Assembly: GCF_036967205.1 (NCBI RefSeq) | Contig: NZ_CP146022.1 | Location: forward strand, 2,976,001-3,040,000 | Length of the DNA: 64,000 bases | Source: Streptomyces sp. Q6 | GTDB lineage: Bacteria; Actinomycetota; Actinomycetes; Streptomycetales; Streptomycetaceae | Reading direction: 5' to 3' | Shown here: piece after piece, positions 34,896-45,324 of the stretch | How the letters are laid out: each line of letters starts with the position of its first letter | Position numbering within the stretch: the first letter of the stretch is position 1 | The notes under the pieces: generated by a model | What the model saw: the letters and a program-made list of their open reading frames with translations, nothing else | What the model was told of the DNA's origin: nothing | The model's database searches: none | Made by a program: the position numbers and the translations under genes

Positions 34896-37676
34896 ATGGC
34901 CGACGACAGGGCGAGCGGGATCGGGGGCGGTTCCGCGGCCGGTTCCGCGAGGTTGACGAGGGTCGTCGCGCCGTGGGTGCGCACCCGGTTGCGGACGGCG
35001 CCGGGCGCGGCGGCCGCGCTGTTCCTCCTGGTCCTGCTCACGTCGTGCCTGGCGGCCGCGTTCCCGAGGGCCGTCGACCGCTACGAGGACCAGGGGCTGC
35101 GCCAGACCGTCTCCGACGAGTCGCCGGGCCACATGGGTCTCAACGCCACGACGCTCGACGCCGGCATCGAACTCCCCCCGGAACAGCGGGACGAGCGGCT
35201 GGGTGAGGACTTCACGCGGTTCGCGTTCCGGCACCTCGTGTCCGGACTGCGCGCCCCGCTCGTCGCGGATCCGCGGGAGTCCTCGTACGGCGTGCGCAGC
35301 CGGGAGCAGGTGGAGGTGCGCGAGGACTGGCTGCCCCGGCCCGACGGTCTCGCGGTCAAGTTCACGCTGAACGCGCAGGGCGGCCTCGCCGGGCACGCGA
35401 AGGTGACGGCGGGCCGACTGCCGCGCGCCGCCGCGTCCCTGACCTCCATGGAGGCCGCCGTCACGCGAGAGACGGCGAAGACGCTGCACATCGAGGCCGG
35501 TTCGGTGGTGCACACGCTGAACATCGAGGGCGAGTGGACCGCCGTACGGATCACGGGAATCGTCGCCCCGCGCAATCCGTCGGGCGCGTATTGGTCGGCC
35601 CGGCCGCTGCTGCGCACCCCCGCCCTGCGCAGCACGGACGGCATGCCGCCGCAGCACTACTGGACGGGCTCGCTGCTCCTGAACCCGGACGCCGGGCCCG
35701 CGCTCCTGAACCTGCCGAGCGGCGTCGAGCAGTACTGGCAGCTGGCGCCCTCCGTCGGCCGCCTCACGGCACGCGAACTCCCGGCGCTGCGCGAGGCGTT
35801 GGCGTACACGACGGACGGCCCCGGCCTCCTGAAGGTACGCCGGGCGACCGCCACCGAGACGACGGACGTCACCACCGGGCTCGACGACGTCATCGGCCGC
35901 TTCGAGGCACTGCGCGACGGCATCACCCCCGTCGTCGCGGTCGCCGCGTACGGCACGGGCACCGTCGCCTGCGTCGTGCTGCTGATGGCGGGCGGCCTCG
36001 GCGCGGACCGGCGCCGCGCCGAGCTGGGCCTGCTGCGCTCGCGCGGCGCGTCGCTGCGCGGCCTCGGCGGACGGCTGCTCGCCGAGACGGCGGTGGTCGC
36101 GGTACCGGCCGGCGCGCTCGGTCTCCTGCTCGCGCTCGCGGCCGTGCCGTACGGGCGGTGGACGCGGGCCGCGCTCGCGGCGAGCGCGGTCGTGGCGGTC
36201 GCCTGCGCGGCGCTGCCCGTGCGCGCGCTGGCCGCCCATCGCCGTACGCGGCTCCACACGGGCCGCGAGGACGTGGCCACGGCCCGCCCGACACCGCGCC
36301 GCACGATCGCCGAACTGACCGTCCTGGTCCTGGCGGTCGGCGCCATCGTGGCGCTGCGCCGCCGGGGCGCGACGGACGGCGGGGACGGCCTCGTCGCCCT
36401 CGCCCCGGTCCTGGTCGGCGTGGTCGCCGCGTTCGTCCTCGTACGGGTCCACCCGCTCGTCCTGCGTCGTCTCGTGGGCCCCGCCGGACGGCTGCGCGGC
36501 GCCATCGGCCTGCTGTCGCTGGCCCGCGCGGCCCGCACCAGGGCGAGCGCGGGCACGGCGGTCCTGCCGCTGCTCGCGCTGCTCACCGCGCTGACCACGG
36601 CGGCGTTCGGCGGCTCCGTGCTCGCCGGCATCGACGGCACCCGCGACCGCGCCGCGCTCCTCGCGACCGGCGCGGACGCCCGTGTCGACGGCAGCGGCCC
36701 GCTGTCCGCGCGCACGATCGACGCGATCCGCGAGGCCCCCGGCGTCTCCGGCGCCACCGGGGTCACGGTCCGCTACGACGCGGAGGTCAAGGAGGGCACG
36801 CGCCGCTTCCCGCTGGCTGCGGTCGACCCGCGGGCGTACGCGGACCTCGCCGCCCGGACGGACCTCGGCGCCTTCCCCGCGAGCAAGCTGAAGCAGCCCG
36901 CCTCGAAGTCGTCCGCGATCCCGGCGCTGATCTCCCCGTCCCTGCGGGAACAGTTCACCGGCGGCCGCCTCGTCCTGTGGATGAACGGCGAGACGGTGAC
37001 CCTGCGCCCGGCGGTCGTCCGCTCCGAGACGCCCGCCCTCGCCGACGACTTCCTGATCGTCGACGCACGGGCCCTCGCCCGCGCCACCGAAGCCCCCGCC
37101 CGCCCCACGTCCCTCCTCCTCACCGGCGCCCACATCGACGCGCGGGCCCTACGCAAGGCCGCGGGGGACGACACGACCGTGCGCGTACGGTCCGTCGAGC
37201 GCGCCCGGTACGTGGACTCGCCGCTCCAGACCGGCGCCACCGACAGCTACGTCGCGGCCGTCGCCGCGGGCGCGGGCTTCGCCGCCCTCGCGCTGCTCCT
37301 CGCCCTGGCCCGCGCGACACCGGAACGCCTCGCGCTCCTGGCCCGCCTGCGCACCATGGGCCTCACCCGCGGGCAGGCCCGCCGCCTGCTGATCCTGGAG
37401 TCCCTCCCCCAGGCGCTCCTGGCGACGGCGGGCGGCGCCCTGACCGGCTGGGCGGCGGTCCAACTCCTCTCCCCCGGCCTCGACCTGACGTCCCTCGCCC
37501 TGGCGGACGAGACGTCGACGGCGGCCTCCCACCTCCGCACGGACCCCCTCTCCCTGGCGCTCCCGGCCGTCTGCGTCCTCCTCCTGGCGACGGGAACGGC
37601 CACACTCCAGGCATATCGCTCGGGAAGACGCAGCGCGGCGAGAGAGCTGAGAGCGGGGGAAGAGGCGCCGCTGTAG
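34896..37676 (+). CDS. Large FtsX-fold ABC permease
   Basis: A 926-aa permease, start ATG 34896 just after the previous stop. The architecture is the same as its neighbour: an N-terminal helix (about 29-52, GAAAALFLLVLLTSCLAAAF), an extracytoplasmic domain of about 280 residues, a middle helix block (AYGTGTVACVVLLMAGGLGA, LLRSRGASLRGLGGRLLAETA as coupling segment), a second soluble domain and a C-terminal block (VAAVAAGAGFAALALLLALA, LRTMGLTRGQARRLLILESL). It is part of a two-permease, one-ATPase exporter of the MacB/FtsX superfamily. Genes of this kind in Streptomyces are usually associated with cell-envelope functions, but nothing here fixes the cargo. Confidence 0.9.
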   Translation: MADDRASGIGGGSAAGSARLTRVVAPWVRTRLRTAPGAAAALFLLVLLTSCLAAAFPRAVDRYEDQGLRQTVSDESPGHMGLNATTLDAGIELPPEQRDERLGEDFTRFAFRHLVSGLRAPLVADPRESSYGVRSREQVEVREDWLPRPDGLAVKFTLNAQGGLAGHAKVTAGRLPRAAASLTSMEAAVTRETAKTLHIEAGSVVHTLNIEGEWTAVRITGIVAPRNPSGAYWSARPLLRTPALRSTDGMPPQHYWTGSLLLNPDAGPALLNLPSGVEQYWQLAPSVGRLTARELPALREALAYTTDGPGLLKVRRATATETTDVTTGLDDVIGRFEALRDGITPVVAVAAYGTGTVACVVLLMAGGLGADRRRAELGLLRSRGASLRGLGGRLLAETAVVAVPAGALGLLLALAAVPYGRWTRAALAASAVVAVACAALPVRALAAHRRTRLHTGREDVATARPTPRRTIAELTVLVLAVGAIVALRRRGATDGGDGLVALAPVLVGVVAAFVLVRVHPLVLRRLVGPAGRLRGAIGLLSLARAARTRASAGTAVLPLLALLTALTTAAFGGSVLAGIDGTRDRAALLATGADARVDGSGPLSARTIDAIREAPGVSGATGVTVRYDAEVKEGTRRFPLAAVDPRAYADLAARTDLGAFPASKLKQPASKSSAIPALISPSLREQFTGGRLVLWMNGETVTLRPAVVRSETPALADDFLIVDARALARATEAPARPTSLLLTGAHIDARALRKAAGDDTTVRVRSVERARYVDSPLQTGATDSYVAAVAAGAGFAALALLLALARATPERLALLARLRTMGLTRGQARRLLILESLPQALLATAGGALTGWAAVQLLSPGLDLTSLALADETSTAASHLRTDPLSLALPAVCVLLLATGTATLQAYRSGRRSAARELRAGEEAPL

Positions 37677-37770
37677 GCGCGTAGGAGATGCCGCGGACAC
37701 CCCACCCCAGCCAGCACCACCCGAGCCCACACGGATCGACCCGCCGCACGACACGGGAGACGGAAACGAC

Positions 37771-38736
37771 ATGACACCGGACACCCCGGCGCCCGCCCCC
37801 ACCCTCGCCGACCTGGAACAGCGCGCCACCGCCCACCGGGACCGCCCCGCCTACGGCCACGACGCCCTGATCACCTGCGACCGGCTCGTGCGCGTCTTCA
37901 CGACGGACGGCGTCGAGGTCCAGGCCCTCCAGGGCCTCGATCTCCTCGTCCGCAACGGCGAGTTGATGGCGCTGGTGGGCGCGTCCGGCAGCGGAAAATC
38001 CACCCTGATGAACATCCTGGCGGGCCTGGACGAACCCACGGCGGGCGCGGCGAAGGTGGCCGGCTACGACCTGCTCGCGATGGGGTCGAAGGAGCGCCTG
38101 CGCTACCGCCGCGAGGCGGTCGGCTTCGTCTGGCAGCAGACGGCCCGCAACCTCCTGCCGTACCTGACGGCAGCTCAGAACGTGGCGCTGCCCATGCAGT
38201 TGCGCGGCAGGACCCGCCGCTCGGCGAAGGCGGAACGGGCGACGCAGCTCCTCACCATGCTCGGTGTGGCGGACTGCCACGACCGCCGCCCACAGCAGAT
38301 GTCCGGCGGCCAGCAGCAGCGCGTGGCGATCGCCGTGGCCCTCGCCAACGAACCGAAGGTGCTGCTCGCCGACGAGCCCACCGGCGAACTCGACTCGCAC
38401 ACCGGCGAGCAGATCTTCGCCGCGTTCCGCACGGCGAACGAGGAGTTGGGCACCACGGTCGTCATCGTCACCCACGACCAGACGGTGGCGAGCGAGGTCC
38501 GCCGCACAGTGGCGATCCGCGACGGCCGTACGTCGACGGAGGTGCTGCGCCACCGGCACGTGGACGAGACGACGGGCCAGGAGTCCCTGGTCTCCCGCGA
38601 GTACGCGATGCTGGACCGGGCGGGACGGCTCCAACTCCCCGCGGAGTACACGGAGTCGCTGGGCATGCGCGACCGCGTGCTCCTGGAACTGGAGGAGGAC
38701 CACATCCAGATCCGGCCGGACGACCAGGACCGCTGA
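37771..38736 (+). CDS. ABC transporter ATP-binding protein for the FtsX-type permeases
   Basis: A 321-aa ATPase. After a 35-residue extension, Walker A is GASGSGKSTLMNI. Q-loop VWQQTARNLLPYLTAAQNVA, signature MSGGQQQRVAIAVAL, Walker B VLLADEPTGELDSHT and H-loop VVIVTHDQ follow. The C-terminal 80 residues extend past the usual LolD/MacB length (LVSREYAMLDRAGRLQLPAEYTE), resembling a small AbrB-like or accessory domain. It is the third gene of the exporter operon and starts 94 bp after the second permease. Confidence 0.92.
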   Translation: MTPDTPAPAPTLADLEQRATAHRDRPAYGHDALITCDRLVRVFTTDGVEVQALQGLDLLVRNGELMALVGASGSGKSTLMNILAGLDEPTAGAAKVAGYDLLAMGSKERLRYRREAVGFVWQQTARNLLPYLTAAQNVALPMQLRGRTRRSAKAERATQLLTMLGVADCHDRRPQQMSGGQQQRVAIAVALANEPKVLLADEPTGELDSHTGEQIFAAFRTANEELGTTVVIVTHDQTVASEVRRTVAIRDGRTSTEVLRHRHVDETTGQESLVSREYAMLDRAGRLQLPAEYTESLGMRDRVLLELEEDHIQIRPDDQDR

Positions 38737-38808
38737 ACGCCGCCCGTTCCCGCCTCTGACTGGATCAGTGCGACACGGCCGGCCGGCCGACGGGCCGACC
38801 GGTCGATC

Positions 38809-39489
38809 TCACAGCAGGACGGACAGCCCGCCCAGGCCGGTGGAAGTGCGCCGCAGGGCGACGGATCCGTACGGGGCGCGCAACCGCACCCACGCCCCGG
38901 AGGCGAGCAGGTCGACGGCGTCGCCGCGCAGGAAGCCGAGTGAGGCCGCCGCGTGGGCGATCCGCACCGGCACGCCGGTCCCGGCGATCTCCCGCGACCA
39001 GATCTCCCGCCCGACCCGGTCGAGTTCGCTCCGCGTCCGCGCCTCGGGCGCCAACTCCTCGACGCGGGACCGGAATTCGGCGACGGCGGCCTTCACGAGT
39101 GCGCGCAGCGCCTCGGCGTCCGGGCACCCGGGGACCCGCTCCCAGCCGCCACGGGGCGGCAGCATCCCGGCCCACGGCGGCCCGGTGACGGCGGCGGGCA
39201 CCACCGCGCTCGCCCCCGCCTCGTCGAGGGCGTCGAGCAACTCCCCCGCGGAGACGGTCACATCGAGGGTGTCGTCGATCCCGCTCTCGTACGGCTTCAG
39301 GAGCCGTGCCGTACGGATGGCGAGCACCTCGAACGAAGGCGGCCGCCCGAACACCGCGAGCGCCTGGCCGCCGGCCTGCGCCTGCAACCGTACGGCGGCC
39401 GCCTTGTCGTAGTGCAGCAGCCGGCCGAGGAAGGCGGCGAGATCCGCCGCCTCCCCGGCATCGGCGAAATACAGCACGGGCACGCTCAT
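38809..39489 (-). CDS. Conserved hypothetical protein
   Basis: A 226-aa protein starting MSVPVLYFADAGEAADLAAF. The N-terminal half looks alpha/beta (LGRLLHYDKAAAVRLQAQAG, ALAVFGRPPSFEVLAIRTARLL), and the rest is helical with WERVPGCPDAEALRALVKAA and EIWSREIAGTGVP. There is no signal, membrane helix or recognised catalytic motif. The start overlaps the thioesterase stop (ATGA, 39486-39489), so it is the last gene of the ettA-thioesterase operon. I do not recognise the family; it appears to be conserved in Streptomyces. Confidence 0.85.
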   Translation of the reverse strand: MSVPVLYFADAGEAADLAAFLGRLLHYDKAAAVRLQAQAGGQALAVFGRPPSFEVLAIRTARLLKPYESGIDDTLDVTVSAGELLDALDEAGASAVVPAAVTGPPWAGMLPPRGGWERVPGCPDAEALRALVKAAVAEFRSRVEELAPEARTRSELDRVGREIWSREIAGTGVPVRIAHAAASLGFLRGDAVDLLASGAWVRLRAPYGSVALRRTSTGLGGLSVLL

Positions 39490-39907
39490 GCCGCGAGCGC
39501 CCCCGCGGCGTCGTCGGCGTCGTCCCGGTACTCGTCCAGGAACTCCCGCTCCTCGGCGGTGATCCGCCGCGGACGCTGCGCCTCGAAGTCGAACGGCACT
39601 ATGACCGTCGACGCCCGGACGTAGACCTGGTCGTCGTCCTTGACCTCGTAGGCGAGCGTGAACGAGGCGGCACGCACCTCGGTCACCCACATCTCGATGT
39701 CCACCGGACGGTGCCGGTGCACCAACTGCCGCTTGTAGTCGATCTCATGGCGCGCCACGACGGACCCCTGCTGGAAGTCCTTGTCCGGACGGAACAGGAA
39801 GTCGATCCGCGCTTCTTCGAGGTACCGAAGAAAGACCACGTTGTTGACGTGGCCGTACGCGTCCATGTCCGCCCAGCGCAGGGGGCAGGCGTATACGTGG
39901 CGAGCCA

Positions 39908-39908
<1 letters not shown>
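39486..39908 (-). CDS. Acyl-CoA thioesterase (4HBT hot-dog fold)
   Basis: A 140-aa hot-dog-fold thioesterase: MARHVYACPLRWADMDAYGH contains the family catalytic pattern RWxDxDxxGHVNN (Asp and His-Val-Asn), followed by FLRYLEEARIDFL. It would hydrolyse acyl-CoA esters in the cytoplasm; chain-length preference is unknown. ATG 39908 overlaps the ettA stop by one base, and this fixes the start. The length is typical of the YbgC/FcbC type. Confidence 0.9.
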
Positions 39909-41572
<1,664 letters not shown>

Positions 41573-41645
41573 GAGAAACCGTCCGGCAGTCGAAGTGTGG
41601 CAGCGAGGGTCCCGCGTAACGCGGCTCCACCGCATGAGGGCAGAT

Positions 41646-41672
41646 ACACCCCATCTTGCCTGACCGGCACCC
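41646..41672 (+). repeat. attL, 27-bp core direct repeat
   Basis: This starts ACACCCCATCTTGCC and ends GACCGGCACCC; the identical 27 bases occur at 52569-52595 beside the integrase gene. Similarity weakens but continues for about 20 bases to the right of both copies (GGAAACC and GTAT are shared). Confidence 0.9.
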
Positions 41673-41880
41673 TCCGATGGAAACCAGTATGGGCGGGGGC
41701 CTGTGACCTGGCCGTTCCCTGATCGCTGCTGTAGTTGATCTGTCACTGGTTGTCGCTGTCAGGCACCCGTGAGCGGCCTCGGACGGCCCACAGACGGCCC
41801 CGCGCTCGGCGTGTTTTCCCTGCCCACCACCCCGCCCGGTGGGGTTGGGCCCCGACCTGAGCCGGGGCCCGCGGTGCGTT

Positions 41881-42186
41881 CTACCTCTGCCTGGCGAGCA
41901 CGTCGCCGATGGTCAGTCCGTTGACCACCACGCGCGGCGCTTCCGCTTTGGCCCGCTCCAGCGCGGTGTCGTGGTCGAAGCCGTGCGCCTCGGGCCCCCA
42001 GCGGCCATCCTCGCCGAGGTACTCGCCCTGGTGGTGGATGGCCCAGCGACCGTCACCGGTCAGCTGCACCTGGAGGGCGAACAGGCGCAGATCCCTGTGA
42101 CCCGTCAGCGCGGCGTCGACTACCTGGTACTTCGTGACCTCGACGGTGACGGCGTCGATCGAGTTCTGAGCGGTGGTGTCACTCAT
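41881..42186 (-). CDS. Small hypothetical protein, AICE cargo
   Basis: A 101-aa protein (MSDTTAQNSIDAVTVEVTKY) with GGAGG eight bases before ATG 42186. The middle carries LFALQVQLTGDGRWAIHHQG and WGPEAHGFDHDTALERAKAE, suggesting a small alpha/beta fold with a GDGRWA turn. No catalytic motif, signal or membrane helix is seen. It is the leftmost gene of the element, reading toward attL and ettA, so read-through could reach ettA. Similar small proteins occur in Streptomyces mobile elements; function unknown. Confidence 0.75.
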   Translation of the reverse strand: MSDTTAQNSIDAVTVEVTKYQVVDAALTGHRDLRLFALQVQLTGDGRWAIHHQGEYLGEDGRWGPEAHGFDHDTALERAKAEAPRVVVNGLTIGDVLARQR

Positions 42187-42232
42187 GGGTGCCTCCGAGG
42201 ATCGGTGTCGTTGTCCTGATGGGCTTCGCCCG

Positions 42233-42308
42233 GCACGGTTCTGGGAGGGGCCGCAAGGTGGAGCACCCCACTGTCTGAACGACCTTGCGGCCCCTCCCAG
42301 GTTCGTGC
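42233..42308. terminator. Long hairpin between two small minus-strand genes
   Basis: CTGGGAGGGGCCGCAAGGT (42241-42259) and its perfect complement (42282-42300) form a 19-bp stem around a 22-nt loop. The stem is extended by GCACG/CGTGC after a 3-nt internal loop. It lies downstream of the 68-aa gene and upstream of the 101-aa gene, both on the minus strand. It may act as terminator or attenuator for read-through into the latter. Confidence 0.6.
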
Positions 42309-42433
42309 TGCCCTCGGGCATCAGGGCATCGACGGCGATCCGGGCTGCACCGCCCACACCACCCACAACGACGGCCCCGTGCGCGCTCTCGATCCGGGCG
42401 CGTCCGAGCTGCCGACATTTGCCTCTGCTGGCG

Positions 42434-42640
42434 TCAGCTACGGATGTCACGGTCGGGGGCACTCCTGGCACGTGCGCGCCCTGCCAACGCACGTCCGTAG
42501 GCAACTGCCCACATCGTGAGGCCGGTGGCTTCGAAGAAGCGCATGCCTGCGTCGCGCTCCGTAATGAGCCAGATCAGAATCGGCAGCACCATGAGCAAGT
42601 GCCAGTGCGGGTTGTTCCAGCGATCCTTCTTGCCAGCCAT
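42434..42640 (-). CDS. Small membrane protein, AICE cargo
   Basis: A 68-aa protein starting MAGKKDRWNNPHWHLLMVLP, with an AAGGGGGGGCGAG ribosome binding site directly upstream of ATG 42640. Two short hydrophobic helices (residues 14-27, HLLMVLPILIWLIT; and about 40-53, LTMWAVAYGRAL) suggest a small hairpin membrane protein with a basic, Arg-rich cytoplasmic tail. No homologue is recognised. It is included because its ribosome binding site, start and membrane pattern agree. Confidence 0.6.
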   Translation of the reverse strand: MAGKKDRWNNPHWHLLMVLPILIWLITERDAGMRFFEATGLTMWAVAYGRALAGRARARSAPDRDIRS

Positions 42641-43467
42641 CTCGCCCCCCCTTGATGCGGCACCCTAGCCCGCGGTCGGTGGAGCGGCTTTGGGCGGGAG
42701 CTGCCATGGGGCGAGTGATCATGGCCCCTTAAGCTTCCGGCGAGTCGGGCAGTCTGTGGAGCTGCCCGTTAAAGCACGACGTTGGGGCCATGATCTTAGA
42801 GGCTCGCCCCATGGTGGCTGCCTAAAGCCGTGGAGCCGACCGGCCCCGGCCACGACGGGTTTCCCGCTCATCGGGCTGCTGCCCGCGTCTGGGCTCGGCG
42901 CCTGTGGGTGGTCAGCGGGCCTTGGGGCGCTTGGTGAACCTGGCTGCGGTGGCCCGTCGATTCGCTCCGCCATGATCCGGCCTGATCGGTAACACAAAGC
43001 GTCTTCACCCTGTGCTCTTGCTGTCCACCTTGTGCCCCACGGCCTGGTTGTCTGGTTGTGGCCTCCTGGGTGGTGACGGACAGACGACGTCCCGCAGCCG
43101 GGACGAAGGCAGGAGGCGGAGGGGCGGCGGCTGGCCGGCGCCGCCCCGAAGTTGTGAGGCCCTCGGTCCGTATGGATCGATCCCCTGGGGACAGTGGGCC
43201 TGGGGCTTTGAGAGGTGGTGTTCTTGCTCCTGCACCTTGGGGTCTCACCTGTTGCTTGGTTCTTCTCCTCTTCTGGGCCGGATCATGGCGGAGAGGAGCG
43301 AGGGGCCGTGAGCGGCCATGGTGCGCCGAAGTGCCCCTCTGGCGGTTGGGTTGGCACTGATCGATCCCATGGGGCCCGGCCCGAGCCGCGAGCGCAGCGA
43401 GCCTTGATGAAGTAGGGAAAGTTCCACCGCGCCCAGCGAACCAGGGGGCACGGCGATTCACCATCGG
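42641..43467. other. 830-bp non-coding, highly structured segment of the AICE
   Basis: No ORF here has a convincing start, codon bias or protein pattern. The DNA is full of inverted repeats. CCATGGGGCGAG and GATCATGGCCCC (42704-42728) are matched by complements at 42784-42814 around an inner GGGCAG/CTGCCC hairpin. An 18-bp perfect inverted pair, CTCCGCCATGATCCGGCC (42965-42982) and its complement (43277-43294), lies about 300 bp apart. GATC, CATGG and GGCC motifs recur. Candidates are a single-strand origin, a transfer locus or a structured RNA; the sequence alone does not decide. Confidence 0.5.
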
Positions 43468-43953
43468 CTAGGCGGCTGCACTCCCGGGCTGCTGCCCGTG
43501 TTCGAGATAGATCGGGGCGGCCCCCGATCGGGCCTCAACCGCGGCAAAGATCCTTCGGGCTAGCCTCGGGATCGACCGCTTGCTGATCTCTGGGGCCGAC
43601 AGGAACTCGAATCCCTTCAGCTCGTCCGCCTGCAAGGTCACTTTGGCAAGGCTCTCGGGGCTGAGTTGACCGCCGTCGAACAGGTACAAGACCTTGTCTC
43701 CCTCGGCGTCGCTGGGCGCCCAGTCGACGGCCAACAAGCGCCCGATGGGAGGTGTGATCCCAAGCTCTTCCCGCACCTCGCGCACGGCTGCTTGAAGGGG
43801 TGACTCCCCTGTCTCGACGTACCCGCCGGGGATGTCCCAGTAGTCCTTGTACGTGGGCTCGACCATGAGGACTCGCCCCGCGGTATCAAAGAAGAGCGCA
43901 CCCGCTGCCATTCGCGGATGCGCCATCTTCGCTTCGTGTTCGTTCAAGGCCAT
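43468..43953 (-). CDS. Nudix hydrolase, Pif-like (transfer immunity)
   Basis: A 161-aa Nudix-fold protein. The Nudix box is intact: GGYVETGESPLQAAVREVRE, then ELGI (GX5EX7REUXEEXGU), so it should bind Mg and hydrolyse a nucleoside diphosphate linkage. The start ATG 43953 gives MALNEHEAKMAHPRMAAGAL. In pSAM2 the immunity factor Pif, which stops redundant transfer between element-bearing cells, carries a Nudix motif and sits near the tra/kor genes. This is the positional counterpart. It lies 20 bp downstream of the XRE regulator on the same strand and is probably co-transcribed with it. Confidence 0.85.
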   Translation of the reverse strand: MALNEHEAKMAHPRMAAGALFFDTAGRVLMVEPTYKDYWDIPGGYVETGESPLQAAVREVREELGITPPIGRLLAVDWAPSDAEGDKVLYLFDGGQLSPESLAKVTLQADELKGFEFLSAPEISKRSIPRLARRIFAAVEARSGAAPIYLEHGQQPGSAAA

Positions 43954-43972
43954 GCCGCCGAGCGTACCTATG

Positions 43973-45196
43973 TCAGACGACATGCAGTCGGTTGGCCAGC
44001 TCCGCCATGGGACGGCTCGGTCGGCCCCGCTGGTTCCGCACCCAGGTGAGCACAAGCTCTCGCGCGAGGTAGTGACTCCGGACCTGCTCCGGCGCCCATC
44101 GCTCGGCTTCGAGGATCATCGACAGGGCGTCATCGACGCGGTTGTGTGCGCTGAGGGCTCGGGCCACTTCGAGGTTGTGTCGAGTGCGCCGTTCGGTCGG
44201 CAGTGCACTGGTGTCGATCTGCGGTCCGAGATCGACGGCAACTTGCATGTCTCCGAGTTCGGCTGATGTGGCCACACGGTGAATCGCGACGTTGGTCGGC
44301 CCGAACGCTGTCCATACGTGGTTGGCGTCGTGTCCGAGTTGCCGTGCGGCCCGGTCGGCTTCGGCAAGGAACTCGCGCGTTGTGTCCCGGTTCTCGGCGC
44401 GTGCCGCTGCCATTGATCCGGCAAGGAAGAGCGTTCCGTAGATCGACAGGAACTCGGGGCTGGCGTCGTCGAGCCCTGGCCGGAGGTAGTCCGACGCGTC
44501 GCCGACGAGCTGCACCGCGGCGTCGAATCGGCCGTTGGAAAGGAGGCAGTGCGCCACCGACCGGAAGAGCGATCCGGTCACGACCTGGTTGCCGGACTGC
44601 TGCGCCGCGGCAAGGCCGCGATCCGCTGCGATCCAGGCGAGATCCGTTTCCCCCACCTTGGTCAGCACCATGGCGGCGCCCTGGTAGGTCATGGCCATCA
44701 ACTCGTACACCCGCTCGCGTTCTTGACCTTCGTACGCCTGGGCGGCAATGAGTACGTCGGCCAGCAACAGCGGTAGACGGCGCGTCGCGAAGCCGTACCG
44801 CGAATCTTGGTAGGCGTCCCATACCTCGGAGACGCTGGTACGCAGTTCGTCGAGCGCCGTCGGCTCACCCTCGGTGGGCACTCCCAACAGCGGCGTGAGC
44901 TGCCGGTAGTTCATCAGCGCTGATCGCAGCGCGGGGACGGTGCGAGTCCCGCTGTCGGCTGTCCAGTCCATGAGCGTCGGCTCGGCAAGCAAGTCGCCCA
45001 ACGTCACGTCCAAAGCGTCAGCCAGGGACTTGATGACCGAGAGTCGGTCCAGTTCCAGCCTGTTGTTCTCGGCCTTGCTGAGCCAGTCGACTGTACGGCC
45101 GACGAGTCCGGCCAAGACTTCCTGGGAGATACCGCGTCGGCGGCGGTACCAAGCGACTCGTTCGCCGATCGTCAGGTTCGTCGTCATTCCTCGCAT
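43973..45196 (-). CDS. XRE-type HTH regulator with TPR-like C-terminal domain
   Basis: A 407-aa regulator. The N-terminal helix-turn-helix (about residues 9-65) reads IGERVAWYRRRRGISQEVLA, GLVGRTVDWLSKAENNRLEL and LADALDVTLGDLL. The remaining 330 residues are helical repeats of TPR character (ALMNYRQLTPLLG, AMTYQGAAMVLTKVGETDLA, GSLFRSVAHCLLSNGRFDAA). This is the common actinomycete architecture in which peptide or small-molecule binding to the TPR part controls DNA binding. ATG 45196 is chosen over ATG 45187, whose GAGGA lies too close. It is divergent from the 65-aa gene with a palindrome between. It probably controls itself and the Nudix gene. Confidence 0.88.
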   Translation of the reverse strand: MRGMTTNLTIGERVAWYRRRRGISQEVLAGLVGRTVDWLSKAENNRLELDRLSVIKSLADALDVTLGDLLAEPTLMDWTADSGTRTVPALRSALMNYRQLTPLLGVPTEGEPTALDELRTSVSEVWDAYQDSRYGFATRRLPLLLADVLIAAQAYEGQERERVYELMAMTYQGAAMVLTKVGETDLAWIAADRGLAAAQQSGNQVVTGSLFRSVAHCLLSNGRFDAAVQLVGDASDYLRPGLDDASPEFLSIYGTLFLAGSMAAARAENRDTTREFLAEADRAARQLGHDANHVWTAFGPTNVAIHRVATSAELGDMQVAVDLGPQIDTSALPTERRTRHNLEVARALSAHNRVDDALSMILEAERWAPEQVRSHYLARELVLTWVRNQRGRPSRPMAELANRLHVV

Positions 45197-45226
45197 GGAA
45201 CGAGCGTCCCCCCGTCTCTTCACGCG

Positions 45227-45249
45227 ACCCCGGAGAGATTTTCCGGGGT
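45227..45249. promoter_or_regulatory. Palindromic operator candidate for the XRE regulator
   Basis: ACCCCGGA (45227-45234) and TCCGGGGT (45242-45249) form a perfect 8-bp inverted repeat with a 7-bp AT-rich centre, 31 bases upstream of the XRE start in the divergent region. Size and symmetry suit an HTH dimer. Confidence 0.55.
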
Positions 45250-45324
45250 GGTGTTCCGCTCCGGTCCTAGCGTTGCTGACTACCCGAGGGGCTGTCAGCT
45301 CGAACGTGCGACGAGGGGGACACG

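Noticed and set aside
42690-43360. Several 60-100 codon frames in the structured AICE block
   Set aside because: Skewed Cys/Trp/Arg composition, no ribosome binding site at the right spacing, and interruption by inverted repeats; better explained as non-coding.
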